A DNA stretch of 47,627 nucleotides from Kroppenstedtia sanguinis (GCF_050433445.1 NZ_JBNPXF010000028.1:1-47627); one strand, 5' to 3'; shown: positions 40,419 to 47,627, numbered from the stretch's first letter. The notes: a model not told the origin generated them from the sequence alone. A program made the numbers and translations.

Positions 40419-41581
40419 ACAGAAAGGGCATCTGTCTGATTCACTGCTTGATCCTCCTCTCCCTCCTCACCGGCTGTTGGGATAGGCAGGAATTGAATCA
40501 ATTGGCCATCATCAGCGCGCTTGGAATCGATCAAACCCAGGATGGGAAGATCATAGTGTACACCCAAGAGATCAACCCCCAGACCGTGGGAGGAGGGGGA
40601 ACAGAGTCGACAGGTGGGGGGAGTGGGGGGCAGAAGACACTTCTCCGGATGGAAACAGGGGGGACGGTGGCGGATGCTCTGTTCAAATTACAGAGCAAGG
40701 TGGGACGTAAATTGTTTTGGGGGCAAACGATGCTGGTGGTGTTTGGTGAGGGGATCGTCCGCAAAGGAATTCAACCCCAAGTCGATTTTCTCATGCGCCA
40801 CCCGCAAATGCGGTTGCGGGCCAATGTCTTTGTCAGTAAAGATCCGGGTGCGGTTCTGGAGATTCAATCTCCCGTGGAAACCTCCTCGGCGCAGACGCTC
40901 CGAAACATGGTAGAGTTACGGCGGAGGAAGGCGATGGATATCAGAGAGTTGGCAATGACGATGGTCGACGATGCACAGGCGGCGATCATTCCCCATATCC
41001 AACCCACCAGTAAAAAGATCCCGTTTATATACGAATCGGTGGTGATTAAGGAAGGGAAGTGGGCTGGTAAACTGAACCGGTTAACTACTGAGGGGGTTCT
41101 ATGGCATCGTAATGAAATGAAAAATGGATCCGTATCCCTGAATTTACCCGGGAGCCAGGGAGGTGCCGCAGGGGTAAGAATCGACAATTCCCATGTGGAA
41201 ATGATTCCCAAGATCGAGCAGGGTGAATGGTCGATGACTGTTCGGATCCACGTGGAGGATGACATTGAGGTGAATGAGACCGTTTTGTCCATGAAGAATC
41301 CCCGGTTCACGCAGATCATTGAAGAGGCGGCGGAAAAAAAGATCTATGCACAGGCGCAGAAGATGTTGCAGAGAGTGCAACATGATCTAAGGGCGGATAT
41401 CCTGGGATTTGCTGAAGCTTTTCACCGCAAGTATCCAAGGGAGTGGGAACAGGTGAAGGATCGGTGGGATCAGGTATTTCCCCGAGTAAAGGTGAATCTG
41501 CAGGTAAAGGTGGATGTCGAGAGGGTCGGGTTGACCACCTGGCCCGCCGGCCTGCCTTTGGACAAGGTGAAAAAGAAATGA
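40415..41581 (+). CDS. Spore germination receptor C subunit (GerAC lipoprotein)
   Basis: The 388-residue protein has a lipoprotein signal (CLILLSLLTGCWDRQEL, lipid on the Cys before WDR) and the GerAC domains. The WDRxELN motif after the lipobox, GRKLFWGQTMLVVFGE, and a C-terminal domain ending in VKVNLQVKVDVERVGLT are diagnostic. C subunits are anchored on the outer face of the inner spore membrane. GTG 40415 overlaps the B stop (GTGA). A Gly/Thr-rich insertion (VGGGGTESTGGGSGG) near residue 70 is unusually long. Confidence 0.93.
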   Translation: MNRKGICLIHCLILLSLLTGCWDRQELNQLAIISALGIDQTQDGKIIVYTQEINPQTVGGGGTESTGGGSGGQKTLLRMETGGTVADALFKLQSKVGRKLFWGQTMLVVFGEGIVRKGIQPQVDFLMRHPQMRLRANVFVSKDPGAVLEIQSPVETSSAQTLRNMVELRRRKAMDIRELAMTMVDDAQAAIIPHIQPTSKKIPFIYESVVIKEGKWAGKLNRLTTEGVLWHRNEMKNGSVSLNLPGSQGGAAGVRIDNSHVEMIPKIEQGEWSMTVRIHVEDDIEVNETVLSMKNPRFTQIIEEAAEKKIYAQAQKMLQRVQHDLRADILGFAEAFHRKYPREWEQVKDRWDQVFPRVKVNLQVKVDVERVGLTTWPAGLPLDKVKKK

Positions 41582-41823
41582 AAGGCTTGATCCTGCTCGG
41601 CATCACTGTGATCGCACTTTTCATCGGCGGGTATGAATGGTGGTCGATCCATACGGGGAGACGGAAGGAAAAAGTGATCCTCATTCTCATGCTGACACTG
41701 GGATGGGTGTTGGCAGGGCTTCTCCTCTATTTTCCCGATCTTCCCGGTCCCGGTAATTTATTAGAAAAAATACTCAGCCCTTTGATACGATGGATGGAGG
41801 GGAGGAGTGGGCTCGGGTTTTGA
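41578..41823 (+). CDS. Small two-helix membrane protein, germination receptor D-like subunit
   Basis: The 81-residue product starts inside the C gene (ATGA overlap) and has two hydrophobic helices (GLILLGITVIALFIGGYEWW and KVILILMLTLGWVLAGLLLYF) followed by a short amphipathic end. Small two-helix D proteins encoded last in ger operons are known to modulate receptor activity in Bacillus. Position and topology suggest such a role. Confidence 0.8.
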   Translation: MKGLILLGITVIALFIGGYEWWSIHTGRRKEKVILILMLTLGWVLAGLLLYFPDLPGPGNLLEKILSPLIRWMEGRSGLGF

Positions 41824-41900
41824 CCAGGTCAGAGACGTTGCCGTATTTTCGTTGAGAATAGACACCCCAAGGGAAAACAAATCAATCTCCCCGCCATTTC

Positions 41901-41909
41901 TGATATAAT
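41901..41909 (+). promoter_or_regulatory. Extended -10 promoter of the queF unit
   Basis: TGATATAAT contains a perfect -10 (TATAAT, 41904-41909) with the upstream TGn extension. No good -35 is seen. The preQ1 aptamer starts about 26 nt downstream. Confidence 0.55.
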
Positions 41910-41934
41910 GAAGGAGGCTTGTCAAAAATGAAGC

Positions 41935-41978
41935 CGGAGAGTTCGAAACGCCCACCTCTCCGAAAACAAAACTAGGGA
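41935..41978 (+). promoter_or_regulatory. preQ1-I riboswitch upstream of queF
   Basis: The stem GGAGAG / CTCTCC encloses TTCGAAACGCCCAC, and an A-rich tail ends AAAACTAGGG, the H-type pseudoknot pattern of preQ1-I aptamers. A terminator follows at 42020-42047. High preQ1 would turn down queF. Confidence 0.88.
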
Positions 41979-42019
41979 ACGCGCGATCTGATTCCGTTTG
42001 ACCATGGATCAGACTTTCC

Positions 42020-42047
42020 ACCCCTGCGGCGTTCTGCGGGGGTTTTT
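42020..42047 (+). terminator. Riboswitch-controlled terminator before queF
   Basis: ACCCCTGC / GCGGGGGT with a TTTTTC tail lies 42 nt after the preQ1 aptamer. Confidence 0.75.
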
Positions 42048-42087
42048 CTATGGAGGCGGATCGTGCGTTGAAAAAAGGGGAAGTTTC

Positions 42088-42230
42088 ATGGATCGTGAAG
42101 AGCTTTGGTTTGTGGTGCGGGTCGGGTTGGTGATCGGAATGTACCGGCCGCTGTGCGAGTCTACGCCTTGATATTTGTCTGTACCGACGTGGTGGCGGAA
42201 GTCTGGCAAGGGAGAATCACCGATGATTGA
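42088..42230 (+). pseudogene. Frameshifted small membrane-protein gene between riboswitch and queF
   Basis: ATG 42088 has AAAAGGGG 7 nt upstream and encodes a plausible start (MDREELWFVVRVGLVIGMYR) but stops at 42171. A one-base shift near 42146 continues in another frame as AAVRVYALIFVCTDVVAEVW, ending at 42230 just before the queF ribosome binding site. Read together, the two pieces would give a roughly 47-residue protein with hydrophobic segments. The break may be a real mutation, programmed frameshift or sequencing error. The family is unknown. Confidence 0.45.
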
Positions 42231-42245
42231 AGGAGGAGAGTCCTC

Positions 42246-42665
42246 ATGGGTAAAGTGACAGTGGATCATAGCAAGTACCAAGACATTCGATTTGACACTC
42301 AGGATGAGTCGGTAATCTTGACGGAGATCCTGGAGACGATTCCATACGAATATCCGGGGAAAGAGGTGGAGGTGGAGATTCCGACGGCGGAGTTCACCTC
42401 GGTCTGCCCCTGGTCGGGACTGCCGGATTTTGCAGAGATCAAGATCACCTTTGTGCCGGACCACCATCTGATCGAGATGAAGTCATTGAAGTATTACCTC
42501 ACTTCCTATCGGAATGTAGGTATCTACCAGGAGCATGCCACCCGTCGGATTTTGGAGGAACTGGTGGCAGTGGCAAAACCGAAGCGGATGAGAGTGGAAG
42601 CCCTCTGGAATCCCCGGGGCGGCTTGGGGACGCGCGTGGTGGCGGAATTCCCGGAAAAATCATAG
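42246..42665 (+). CDS. queF: NADPH-dependent preQ0 reductase QueF
   Basis: The 139-residue unimodular QueF (YkvM type) reduces the nitrile preQ0 to the amine preQ1, the precursor inserted into tRNA for queuosine. The catalytic Cys54 lies in TSVCPWSGLPDF with Asp61, and the substrate/cofactor segment EMKSLKYYLTSYRN is intact. ATG 42246 follows GAAGGAGGAGAG. It is separated from queD-queE-queC by 2.7 kb but carries its own preQ1 sensor. Confidence 0.95.
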   Translation: MGKVTVDHSKYQDIRFDTQDESVILTEILETIPYEYPGKEVEVEIPTAEFTSVCPWSGLPDFAEIKITFVPDHHLIEMKSLKYYLTSYRNVGIYQEHATRRILEELVAVAKPKRMRVEALWNPRGGLGTRVVAEFPEKS

Positions 42666-42674
42666 AGAAGCCGG

Positions 42675-42698
42675 CCGGGCTGTTTGAGCCCGGTTTTC
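42675..42698 (+). terminator. Terminator of queF
   Basis: CCGGGC / GCCCGG with a short loop is followed by TTTTCTTTG. Confidence 0.75.
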
Positions 42699-42736
42699 TT
42701 TGTTCGAAACAAATTTTGCTTGGAAGTGGGGGCGGG

Positions 42737-42904
42737 GTGAGCATCCGCCAGTTCAGGGTAGAACTGGGATTTCTGTTGGCAGTGGGGTTGTTCGCCGCCT
42801 GGCGTTCGGTGCAGGCTACAATCTTTCCCAGGCAAAATGAGAGGATTCTGGGGGAAGCGGAAGACCTTCTCGGGGTGGGATTCATCCGGAACCTGCCGTG
42901 TTGA
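42737..42904 (+). CDS. Possible 55-residue membrane peptide
   Basis: GTG 42737, close behind GGGGGCGG, opens a frame encoding MSIRQFRVELGFLLAVGLFAAW and a polar second half (RQNERILGEAEDLLGVGF). A single membrane helix is plausible. The ribosome binding site is poor and I know no family, so the call is tentative. Confidence 0.3.
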   Translation: MSIRQFRVELGFLLAVGLFAAWRSVQATIFPRQNERILGEAEDLLGVGFIRNLPC

Positions 42905-42987
42905 CGAAGGACTGACTTAAAGCGAATGCTGGATCAGGGGAAATCGGGTTTCCCAATCTGTCGGGATCTCCTCTGCACCGAATGCGA

Positions 42988-43035
42988 GGGAGCCTGGTGA
43001 TTGAACAAGAGATTCAAAAAACCATCCAGGCTCCC
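42988..43035. other. Inverted repeat downstream of corA
   Basis: GGGAGCCTGG and CCAGGCTCCC pair perfectly over 10 bp but around a 28-nt loop. It lies 26 nt past the corA stop and may act in termination or mRNA stability. There is no T-run at the expected place. Confidence 0.4.
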
Positions 43036-43060
43036 AATTCCAGAGGGTCACCGTTCAGGG

Positions 43061-43999
43061 TCAAAAGAACCGTTTTTTCCAGAAGATGAGGGCAGTCAGA
43101 AAGGAGAGGAGCAGGGAGAGAAATAGAATGGCGGCGAAGGCTTGCGGATTCTCCTGAAAAGGCAGGGGGACGTTCATCCCGTACAGACTGGCCAACATGA
43201 TGGGGACGGACAGGATGATGGTGATGGAGGTGAGAGCTTTCATCACATTGTTCTGGTTGTTGGAGATGACCGATGCGAAGGCGTCCATCATTCCGCTCAG
43301 GATGGAGCTGTAGATCTGACTCATCTCCAGAGCTTGCTTGATCTCGATCAGAGTGTCTTCCAACAGGTCTTCATCCTCTTTGAACATGGGGAGATAGCGG
43401 TTGCGAAGCAATTTTTCCATGACCAGGTTGTTGCTGTTCAGAGAGGTCATGAAATAGACGAGACTTTTCTCCAGACTGAGCAGAGTGAACAGTTCCTTAT
43501 TCTTCAAGGATTGTTGCAACTCCTTTTCGATGTCATCGGTCTTTTGATTGATCCTTTTGAGATCCTCCAGGTAATAGAGGGCCATGCGGCGAAGGAGTTG
43601 CAACACAAACCGGGTCTTCTTGTACGTGAAAAATTCCCGGACACGCCCTTGGATGAAGTCCTGTAGGATGGGGTTATCCCGTAGACAGACCGTGATGAAT
43701 ACCTCTTCGTGCACCACCATCCCCAGGGGAATCGTCCCGTAACGTTCCTCGGGAGAGTCCGTCTCCCGATCGATGGGGATGTCCACGATGACCAGAAGCG
43801 CCTCCCCTTCCCGTTCAATGCGGGATCGTTCGTTGATATCCAGCGGGTCCCGGATCACATGAGGCGGCAGCTTCCACTCTTCGATCACCTGCCGGATCTC
43901 TTCTTCCGTGGGGTCGATCAGGGAGATCCAGCAACCTCCCCCTGCTTTTCGCACCTCCGTCAGCCTACCGCCGGACTCCGTCCGATACATCTGCAACAT
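43061..43999 (-). CDS. corA: CorA-type magnesium transporter
   Basis: The 312-residue protein has the soluble alpha/beta N-terminal domain and long helices (YYLEDLKRINQKTDDIEKELQQ), then two C-terminal membrane helices. The first ends in the selectivity signature YGMN (LASLYGMNVPL), and the last residues WKKRFF form the basic cytosolic ring. It forms a pentameric Mg2+ channel. ATG 43999 follows GGGGGTGA; the frame extends further but without ribosome binding site. Confidence 0.93.
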   Translation of the reverse strand: MLQMYRTESGGRLTEVRKAGGGCWISLIDPTEEEIRQVIEEWKLPPHVIRDPLDINERSRIEREGEALLVIVDIPIDRETDSPEERYGTIPLGMVVHEEVFITVCLRDNPILQDFIQGRVREFFTYKKTRFVLQLLRRMALYYLEDLKRINQKTDDIEKELQQSLKNKELFTLLSLEKSLVYFMTSLNSNNLVMEKLLRNRYLPMFKEDEDLLEDTLIEIKQALEMSQIYSSILSGMMDAFASVISNNQNNVMKALTSITIILSVPIMLASLYGMNVPLPFQENPQAFAAILFLSLLLSFLTALIFWKKRFF

Positions 44000-44095
44000 G
44001 AAATCACCCCCTTCCCGCATAGGATGCAACGGTCGGGGGTGGTTCATGCAGTGGACACTCCTTCTGAGCACAGATGTGAGGGGCCTTTTGCATGT

Positions 44096-44296
44096 TCAGT
44101 CCTGGGGATCCGCAAACTTGGCGATATAGCCTTCCACCCACAGGTGGATCGCATCCTCAACCAGCTCGGACTTGGTCGCCGGTTGTCCCTCGGGTAGCTC
44201 GTGTCGATTGCTGTGCCGGAGGATGCTCTCCAGTTTATCGTCTAGCTCCCTGGAGATTTCGACAGTGATTTGCCGGGTTCCGTTTTTCACGGTCAT
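44096..44296 (-). CDS. Ribbon-helix-helix DNA-binding protein
   Basis: The 66-residue protein has one strand (TRQITVEISRELDDKLESIL) followed by two helices (TKSELVEDAIHLWVEGYIAKF), the CopG/Arc-like fold that binds DNA as a dimer. No toxin gene is adjacent, so it is probably not half of a toxin-antitoxin pair. Its target is unknown. A type II mobile element lies 165 nt upstream of its start. Confidence 0.75.
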   Translation of the reverse strand: MTVKNGTRQITVEISRELDDKLESILRHSNRHELPEGQPATKSELVEDAIHLWVEGYIAKFADPQD

Positions 44297-44461
44297 GCCT
44301 CCGTTCCATTGGGATTCCTGGCACTTAGTCTGCTCCCATCCCGGTAAAAAGAATCCGCCAGGGGGATCCTTCTCGATCCTGGTGCGGTTCCCCTTCTACA
44401 AGTCGTACTAAGGAGACGGAGCAAAGAAGTTGAAAAGTTTGCTTCGCTCATCATATGGATC

Positions 44462-44769
44462 CAGGGCTGTTGATAACCAGAAAATGGGTAGCGGAAGGGA
44501 GTCGTGTGCTGCCAAAGCGACCTTTGCACCATAGGTACTACAATTTGAAGTTAAGGATGCGTCACAGGCACTACAATCTCGATGGGCTGAAGCCCTGGAA
44601 TAAAGGTAGCCATCCTACCCAGCGGAGAATCTGAAGGGAGGGCGTTTAGGGGCAACCTCTTCCCTGTGTTGCTTCCGTAAGGCTTTGCCCCTGCCCGATG
44701 GTCAGATTTGGAGCGGCCAGTTTTCACTTCCTTGCCGGATGGCAACCGGAGCGCTAATCAACACGCCTC
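44462..44769 (+). mobile_element. Type II MITE-like element, copy D, with target duplication
   Basis: The 308-bp non-coding element begins CAGGGCTGTTGATAACCAG and ends GCTAATCAACACGCCTC. Flanking 9-mers ATATGGATC at 44453-44461 and 44770-44778 are identical. Bases 44462-44594 match 1-136 inverted. Bases 44714-44740 match the window end inverted, after which copy D lacks about 30 bp found there. Apart from it, 44297-44829 contains no gene. Confidence 0.88.
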
Positions 44770-44829
44770 ATATGGATCACCAAAATAACGGGTGTTGGAA
44801 AGCCAAAAAGGGTGGATAGTCTTTGATTG

Positions 44830-45042
44830 TCACCAAGGAAGGGATCCGTCGTCGGGGTGGTCTTTTGATCTCAGTTTCTGGCTGGCTTCCAGCAGTTTTT
44901 GTCTGGCCTTCTCTTGTTCCCGTTCCATCGCGTCGATGCCCAGATGGATTACTTTTTCAGTCACCTTCAGGATTTCCCGCTCGCTGTATCCCAGTTCTTT
45001 CATTGCTTTTTTGACGTACTCCATCACCTGGGTGGTTCTCAT
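44830..45042 (-). CDS. Small hypothetical helical protein
   Basis: The 70-residue protein is predicted to be nearly all helix (VMEYVKKAMKELGYSEREIL, then AMEREQEKARQKLLEASQKL), with a coiled-coil-like second half. ATG 45042 is preceded by an excellent GGGAGGTGA, so it should be expressed. I recognise no family. Confidence 0.65.
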   Translation of the reverse strand: MRTTQVMEYVKKAMKELGYSEREILKVTEKVIHLGIDAMEREQEKARQKLLEASQKLRSKDHPDDGSLPW

Positions 45043-45242
45043 GGGCTCACCTCCCTATCCATCCATTTTTCTGAAACCGTTATCTTCATTATACTGGCTG
45101 GTCCGGATTTTTTCCTTCACGAAAAAGATCTCGGAAAGTATTTCAAAGGGATACAGGCTCCTCGTGGGTCTCATCATCTGCAGGTTCTTCCTCCATAGAA
45201 CGAAGGATATGTTAAACTGAAGCGGGCGACATCTGCCCGTAA

Positions 45243-45284
45243 AAGAGTGTCGGAAACCCACCACTCTTTAAAAAATACTAGGGG
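45243..45284 (+). promoter_or_regulatory. preQ1-I riboswitch upstream of queD-queE-queC
   Basis: AGAGTG / CACTCT encloses TCGGAAACCCAC, and the tail AAAAAATACTAGGGG completes the pseudoknot pattern. A GGGC / GCCC hairpin precedes it (45222-45238). The terminator at 45350-45376 is the expression platform. In 45043-45242 no gene is supported. Confidence 0.88.
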
Positions 45285-45349
45285 ACTGAAAAGCATACCC
45301 ATCACCTCCATGGATCGTGAGCAGTTGAGCCTGGAGGTCTTTTCCACGT

Positions 45350-45376
45350 CCCCCTTGAATCGAAAGGGGTTTTTTT
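45350..45376 (+). terminator. Riboswitch terminator that also contains the queD ribosome binding site
   Basis: CCCCTT (45351-45356) pairs with AAGGGG (45364-45369), followed by seven Ts. AAAGGGG is also the only Shine-Dalgarno for ATG 45377, so the same hairpin can stop transcription and mask the ribosome binding site. Confidence 0.8.
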
Positions 45377-45862
45377 ATGGAATTTAGAATACCCGATCAG
45401 GTGGAACGGTTGGGAGTGGACATCGAGCGGCACGAGCTCCGCTATCATCGGAAGCGAGTGGCTGTCACCCGGGAGTTCACTTTTGATGCCGCCCACCATT
45501 TACATCTCTATGAAGGAAAATGTAAGAACCTTCATGGTCACACCTACCGGCTGGTGATCACCGTTAGCGGGTTTGTGGACGAAATCGGGATTGCTGTCGA
45601 TTTCGGGGAAATTAAAAGGATATACAAGGAGGAAATCGAAGCGCGGCTGGATCACCGATATCTGAATGAAGTCCTCCCCAACATGAACACCTCCGCAGAA
45701 AATATGATTGTTTGGATCTGGGAGGCGTTGGATGGGCGGCTAGCGCAGGAGGGATGGAAAAAACGGGGGTGCCGTCTGGAAGAGTTGGTCCTCTATGAAA
45801 CACCTACCAGCCGGGCTACGATGAAAAGAGAGTGGATGGAAGCGGGGGATTCCGATGAGTAA
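45377..45862 (+). CDS. queD: 6-carboxy-5,6,7,8-tetrahydropterin synthase QueD
   Basis: The 161-residue protein belongs to the PTPS/QueD family: zinc ligands FDAAHHL and NLHGHTYRL, catalytic residues in CKNLHGH, LDHRYLN and the C-terminal ETPTSRA. It converts dihydroneopterin triphosphate to carboxytetrahydropterin in queuosine synthesis. The first 30 residues are an extension relative to short QueD proteins. ATG 45377 sits directly on the T-run of the riboswitch terminator. Its end overlaps queE by 8 nt. Confidence 0.92.
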   Translation: MEFRIPDQVERLGVDIERHELRYHRKRVAVTREFTFDAAHHLHLYEGKCKNLHGHTYRLVITVSGFVDEIGIAVDFGEIKRIYKEEIEARLDHRYLNEVLPNMNTSAENMIVWIWEALDGRLAQEGWKKRGCRLEELVLYETPTSRATMKREWMEAGDSDE

Positions 45863-46583
45863 TTGGGAACTGCCGCCATCAGCAGAATATCGGGCTTGGA
45901 AACTACCGATGGTGGAGATCTTCGAAACGGTGGAAGGAGAAGGATCGGCGGCAGGCTATCCCACCGTTTTTATCCGGGTGTTTCACTGTAATCTCCGCTG
46001 TACTTGGTGTGACACTCCCTACAGCTATGCCCCCGCCCGACCGGAGTTTGAGGCGAGGATTGCAGAGATTTTGGAGCAAGTGCAGCGCTTTTCAAGCCGG
46101 AGGATCTGTCTAACAGGGGGAGAGCCGCTGATGCACCGTGAGAAATCCGCTGCCTTGTTGGCTGCCCTCGCTGATCTGGATCAGGTGGAGGATATCCATG
46201 TGGAGACCAATGGGGCGATTGATTTGGCTCCCTTCCACCGGCTTCGCAGGGAGGAAGAGAAGCGGCGGAAAAAAATCCGTTTCATCATGGATTACAAGTT
46301 GCCTGCTTCTGGAGAGGAGCACCGCATGGTGCGAGACAATTTCCAGGTGTTGACGGAATCAGATGAGGTCAAGTTTGTCATCGGAGGCGCAGAGGATTTC
46401 CGGGCTGCGGTTCGTGTGGTACAAGAGCGCCACCAGGAAGGGCAGATTCTCTTCAGTCCGGTGTTTGAAACATTGCCTCCGCGAAAGCTGGTGGAATGGG
46501 TGCTGGCGGAGCCTTTGCCCCAGGTGAAAGTCAGCCTACAACTTCATAAGTGGATCTGGGATCCGGCAGAAAGGGGAGTCTGA
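45855..46583 (+). CDS. queE: 7-carboxy-7-deazaguanine synthase QueE
   Basis: The 242-residue radical-SAM enzyme has the cluster ligands CNLRCTWC (Cys45, Cys49, Cys52), preceded by FETVEGEGSAAGYPTVFIR, then the SAM-binding CLTGGEPL and ETNGAI. It contracts carboxytetrahydropterin to carboxydeazaguanine. The start overlaps queD, and queC follows 4 nt later. This is the standard order of a queuosine operon. Confidence 0.94.
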   Translation: MSNWELPPSAEYRAWKLPMVEIFETVEGEGSAAGYPTVFIRVFHCNLRCTWCDTPYSYAPARPEFEARIAEILEQVQRFSSRRICLTGGEPLMHREKSAALLAALADLDQVEDIHVETNGAIDLAPFHRLRREEEKRRKKIRFIMDYKLPASGEEHRMVRDNFQVLTESDEVKFVIGGAEDFRAAVRVVQERHQEGQILFSPVFETLPPRKLVEWVLAEPLPQVKVSLQLHKWIWDPAERGV

Positions 46584-46587
46584 GTAT

Positions 46588-47289
46588 ATGGCTAAAAAAG
46601 CGGTGGTGGTATTGAGCGGAGGCTTGGACAGTACGACCTGCATGGGGTTGGCACGGGAGGCGGGTTACGACCTGTATCCCCTCACCTTTCATTATGGGCA
46701 ACGTCACGACCGTGAGGTGGAATATGCCCGGAAAGTGGCGAAGTATTTCGAGGTGAAGGAACATCGGGTGGTGGACATGGGTTTTCTGCGTCAGATCGGC
46801 GGGAGTGCGCTGACCGATGACAAGATGGAAGTGCCTGTCCCTGATGACTCAGGAGAAGAGATTCCCTCCACTTATGTCCCAGCCCGCAACCTGATTTTTC
46901 TCTCCCTGGCTACCGCCTACGCGGAAGTCATCGGTGCTGTAAAAGTCTATATCGGTGTGTCGGCAGTGGATTACAGCGGCTATCCTGATTGTAGGCCGGA
47001 ATTCATCCAGAGTATGGAGGAGACGATTCGCCAGGGGACGAAAGCCGGGGTGAACGGAAATCCCATTCACCTGGAAGCTCCTTTACTCCATCTATCTAAA
47101 GGGGAAACAATTCGGGAAGGTCTGCGCTTGGGAGTTCCTTACCACTTGACCACCTCTTGCTATCGGGGGGGTGAAACGGCTTGCGGTCTCTGTGACAGCT
47201 GTCGTCTGCGACTGAAAGGTTTTCGCGAGGCTGGAGCCGAGGACCCGATCCCCTATGCAGAACACTTGGAAGTGAGAAGAGATTCGTAA
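46588..47289 (+). CDS. queC: 7-cyano-7-deazaguanine synthase QueC
   Basis: The 233-residue ATP-dependent enzyme has the PP-loop VVLSGGLDSTTC near residues 7-18, the substrate segment STYVPARNLIFLSLA and the four-cysteine zinc site CYRGGETACGLCDSCRLR near the C-terminus. It converts carboxydeazaguanine and ammonia to preQ0, the substrate of QueF. AAGGGGAG precedes ATG 46588. It ends the operon at the terminator 47326-47360. Confidence 0.95.
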   Translation: MAKKAVVVLSGGLDSTTCMGLAREAGYDLYPLTFHYGQRHDREVEYARKVAKYFEVKEHRVVDMGFLRQIGGSALTDDKMEVPVPDDSGEEIPSTYVPARNLIFLSLATAYAEVIGAVKVYIGVSAVDYSGYPDCRPEFIQSMEETIRQGTKAGVNGNPIHLEAPLLHLSKGETIREGLRLGVPYHLTTSCYRGGETACGLCDSCRLRLKGFREAGAEDPIPYAEHLEVRRDS

Positions 47290-47325
47290 CATCCCTCGAA
47301 TCTTGCTTGATCGAAACATCGATCT

Positions 47326-47360
47326 AAACCCGGTACCCTGTCTCCATGGGGCCGGGTTTT
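47326..47360 (+). terminator. Terminator of the queDEC operon
   Basis: AAACCCGG / CCGGGTTTT with an 18-nt loop lies 37 nt after queC. No gene is seen in 47361-47533. Confidence 0.7.
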
Positions 47361-47533
47361 CTATACGCCGCTAAAATGAAGGTGGGATTCCGCCAAATAT
47401 CTCGGTAATCTGTGCATATGTAAAGATGACCGAAACCGAAGAGTGAAATTCATGGAAAAAAGGAGGGATTCATACGATATTCATAGGGGCGATGCGGAGG
47501 CTTTTGAAGTTAGGATATATATTTAAAAATATG

Positions 47534-47627
47534 CAGGCGTGTTGATTAGCCATATTTTGGGTGGGGAGATCGTGTTCACCCACGCGACCGTTGCCATCCG
47601 GCAAGGAAGTGAAAACTGGCCGCTCCA
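47534..47627 (-). mobile_element. Partial type II MITE-like element cut by the window end
   Basis: The segment begins with the terminal CAGGCGTGTTGATTAGCC and runs off the window. Its last 27 bases (47601-47627) are the reverse complement of 44714-44740. The preceding 9-mer AAAAATATG would be half of its target duplication if the element is intact. Confidence 0.8.

Noticed and set aside
44096..44296. Antitoxin of a toxin-antitoxin pair
   Set aside because: The RHH protein has no adjacent toxin-sized partner on its strand; corA and a mobile element flank it.
1..47627. CRISPR arrays, prophage genes or restriction systems
   Set aside because: No regularly spaced direct repeats, cas genes, phage structural genes or methyltransferase-nuclease pairs were seen.

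Overview
The window looks like a chromosomal segment of a moderately high-GC, endospore-forming Firmicute. A four-gene gerA-type germinant receptor operon, a GerPA/PF-family coat protein, a YhcN/YlaJ lipoprotein, GpsB and two SEDS proteins all point to the Bacillales. A Thermoactinomycetaceae-like relative is my best guess, but this is inference and not a match. TTG starts behind strong Shine-Dalgarno sequences are common (ferredoxin, thiG, nuoD, the NlpC/P60 enzyme and others). Two genes seem to need ATA or CTG starts.

Layout. 1-2296: end of a transposon-like repeat, an Rrf2 regulator with a thioredoxin-reductase-like enzyme, and a 202-bp mobile repeat. 2297-8653: M1 peptidase, GerP-like protein, EEP-family phosphohydrolase/nuclease, trmK and Nif3-like gene, a class A RNase P RNA, SGNH hydrolase. 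8720-14854: secreted TIM-barrel-like protein, nested mobile repeats, M42 peptidase, isochorismatase-like hydrolase, an isolated nuoD and a DedA protein. 15176-17541: ferredoxin, another mobile repeat, and a TPP riboswitch controlling tenI-thiS-thiG. 17609-23708: divergent ftsW-like and rodA genes, DUF1540 protein, cation/proton antiporter, YugP-like protease, sporulation lipoprotein. 23844-28183: gpsB and a probable muropeptide-processing group (PBP4-like, NlpC/P60, peptide-binding lipoprotein). 28222-35901: VTT protein, repeat-bearing membrane protein, selB, tRNA-Gly, a ParM-like actin with a small partner, a CBS protein, fadH under a FadR box, and tRNA-Sec. 36082-41823: exported membrane-anchored protein, DUF4870 protein, an endonuclease V remnant, and the ger operon. 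41935-47360: two separate preQ1-I riboswitches, one upstream of queF and one upstream of queD-queE-queC, with corA, a ribbon-helix-helix protein and another mobile repeat between them.

Functional links. SelB and tRNA-Sec imply selenocysteine decoding, although selA, selD and any selenoprotein lie elsewhere. QueD, QueE, QueC and QueF together convert the GTP-derived precursor to preQ1, and both transcription units carry preQ1 sensors. TenI, ThiS and ThiG form the thiazole branch of thiamine synthesis.

The most novel material is a family of short non-autonomous elements. They share ends of the type CAGG(C/G)(G/C)TGTTGAT and are flanked by 9-bp target duplications that can be read directly from three copies. 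One subfamily has a long internal hairpin whose loop lies in opposite orientation in different copies.
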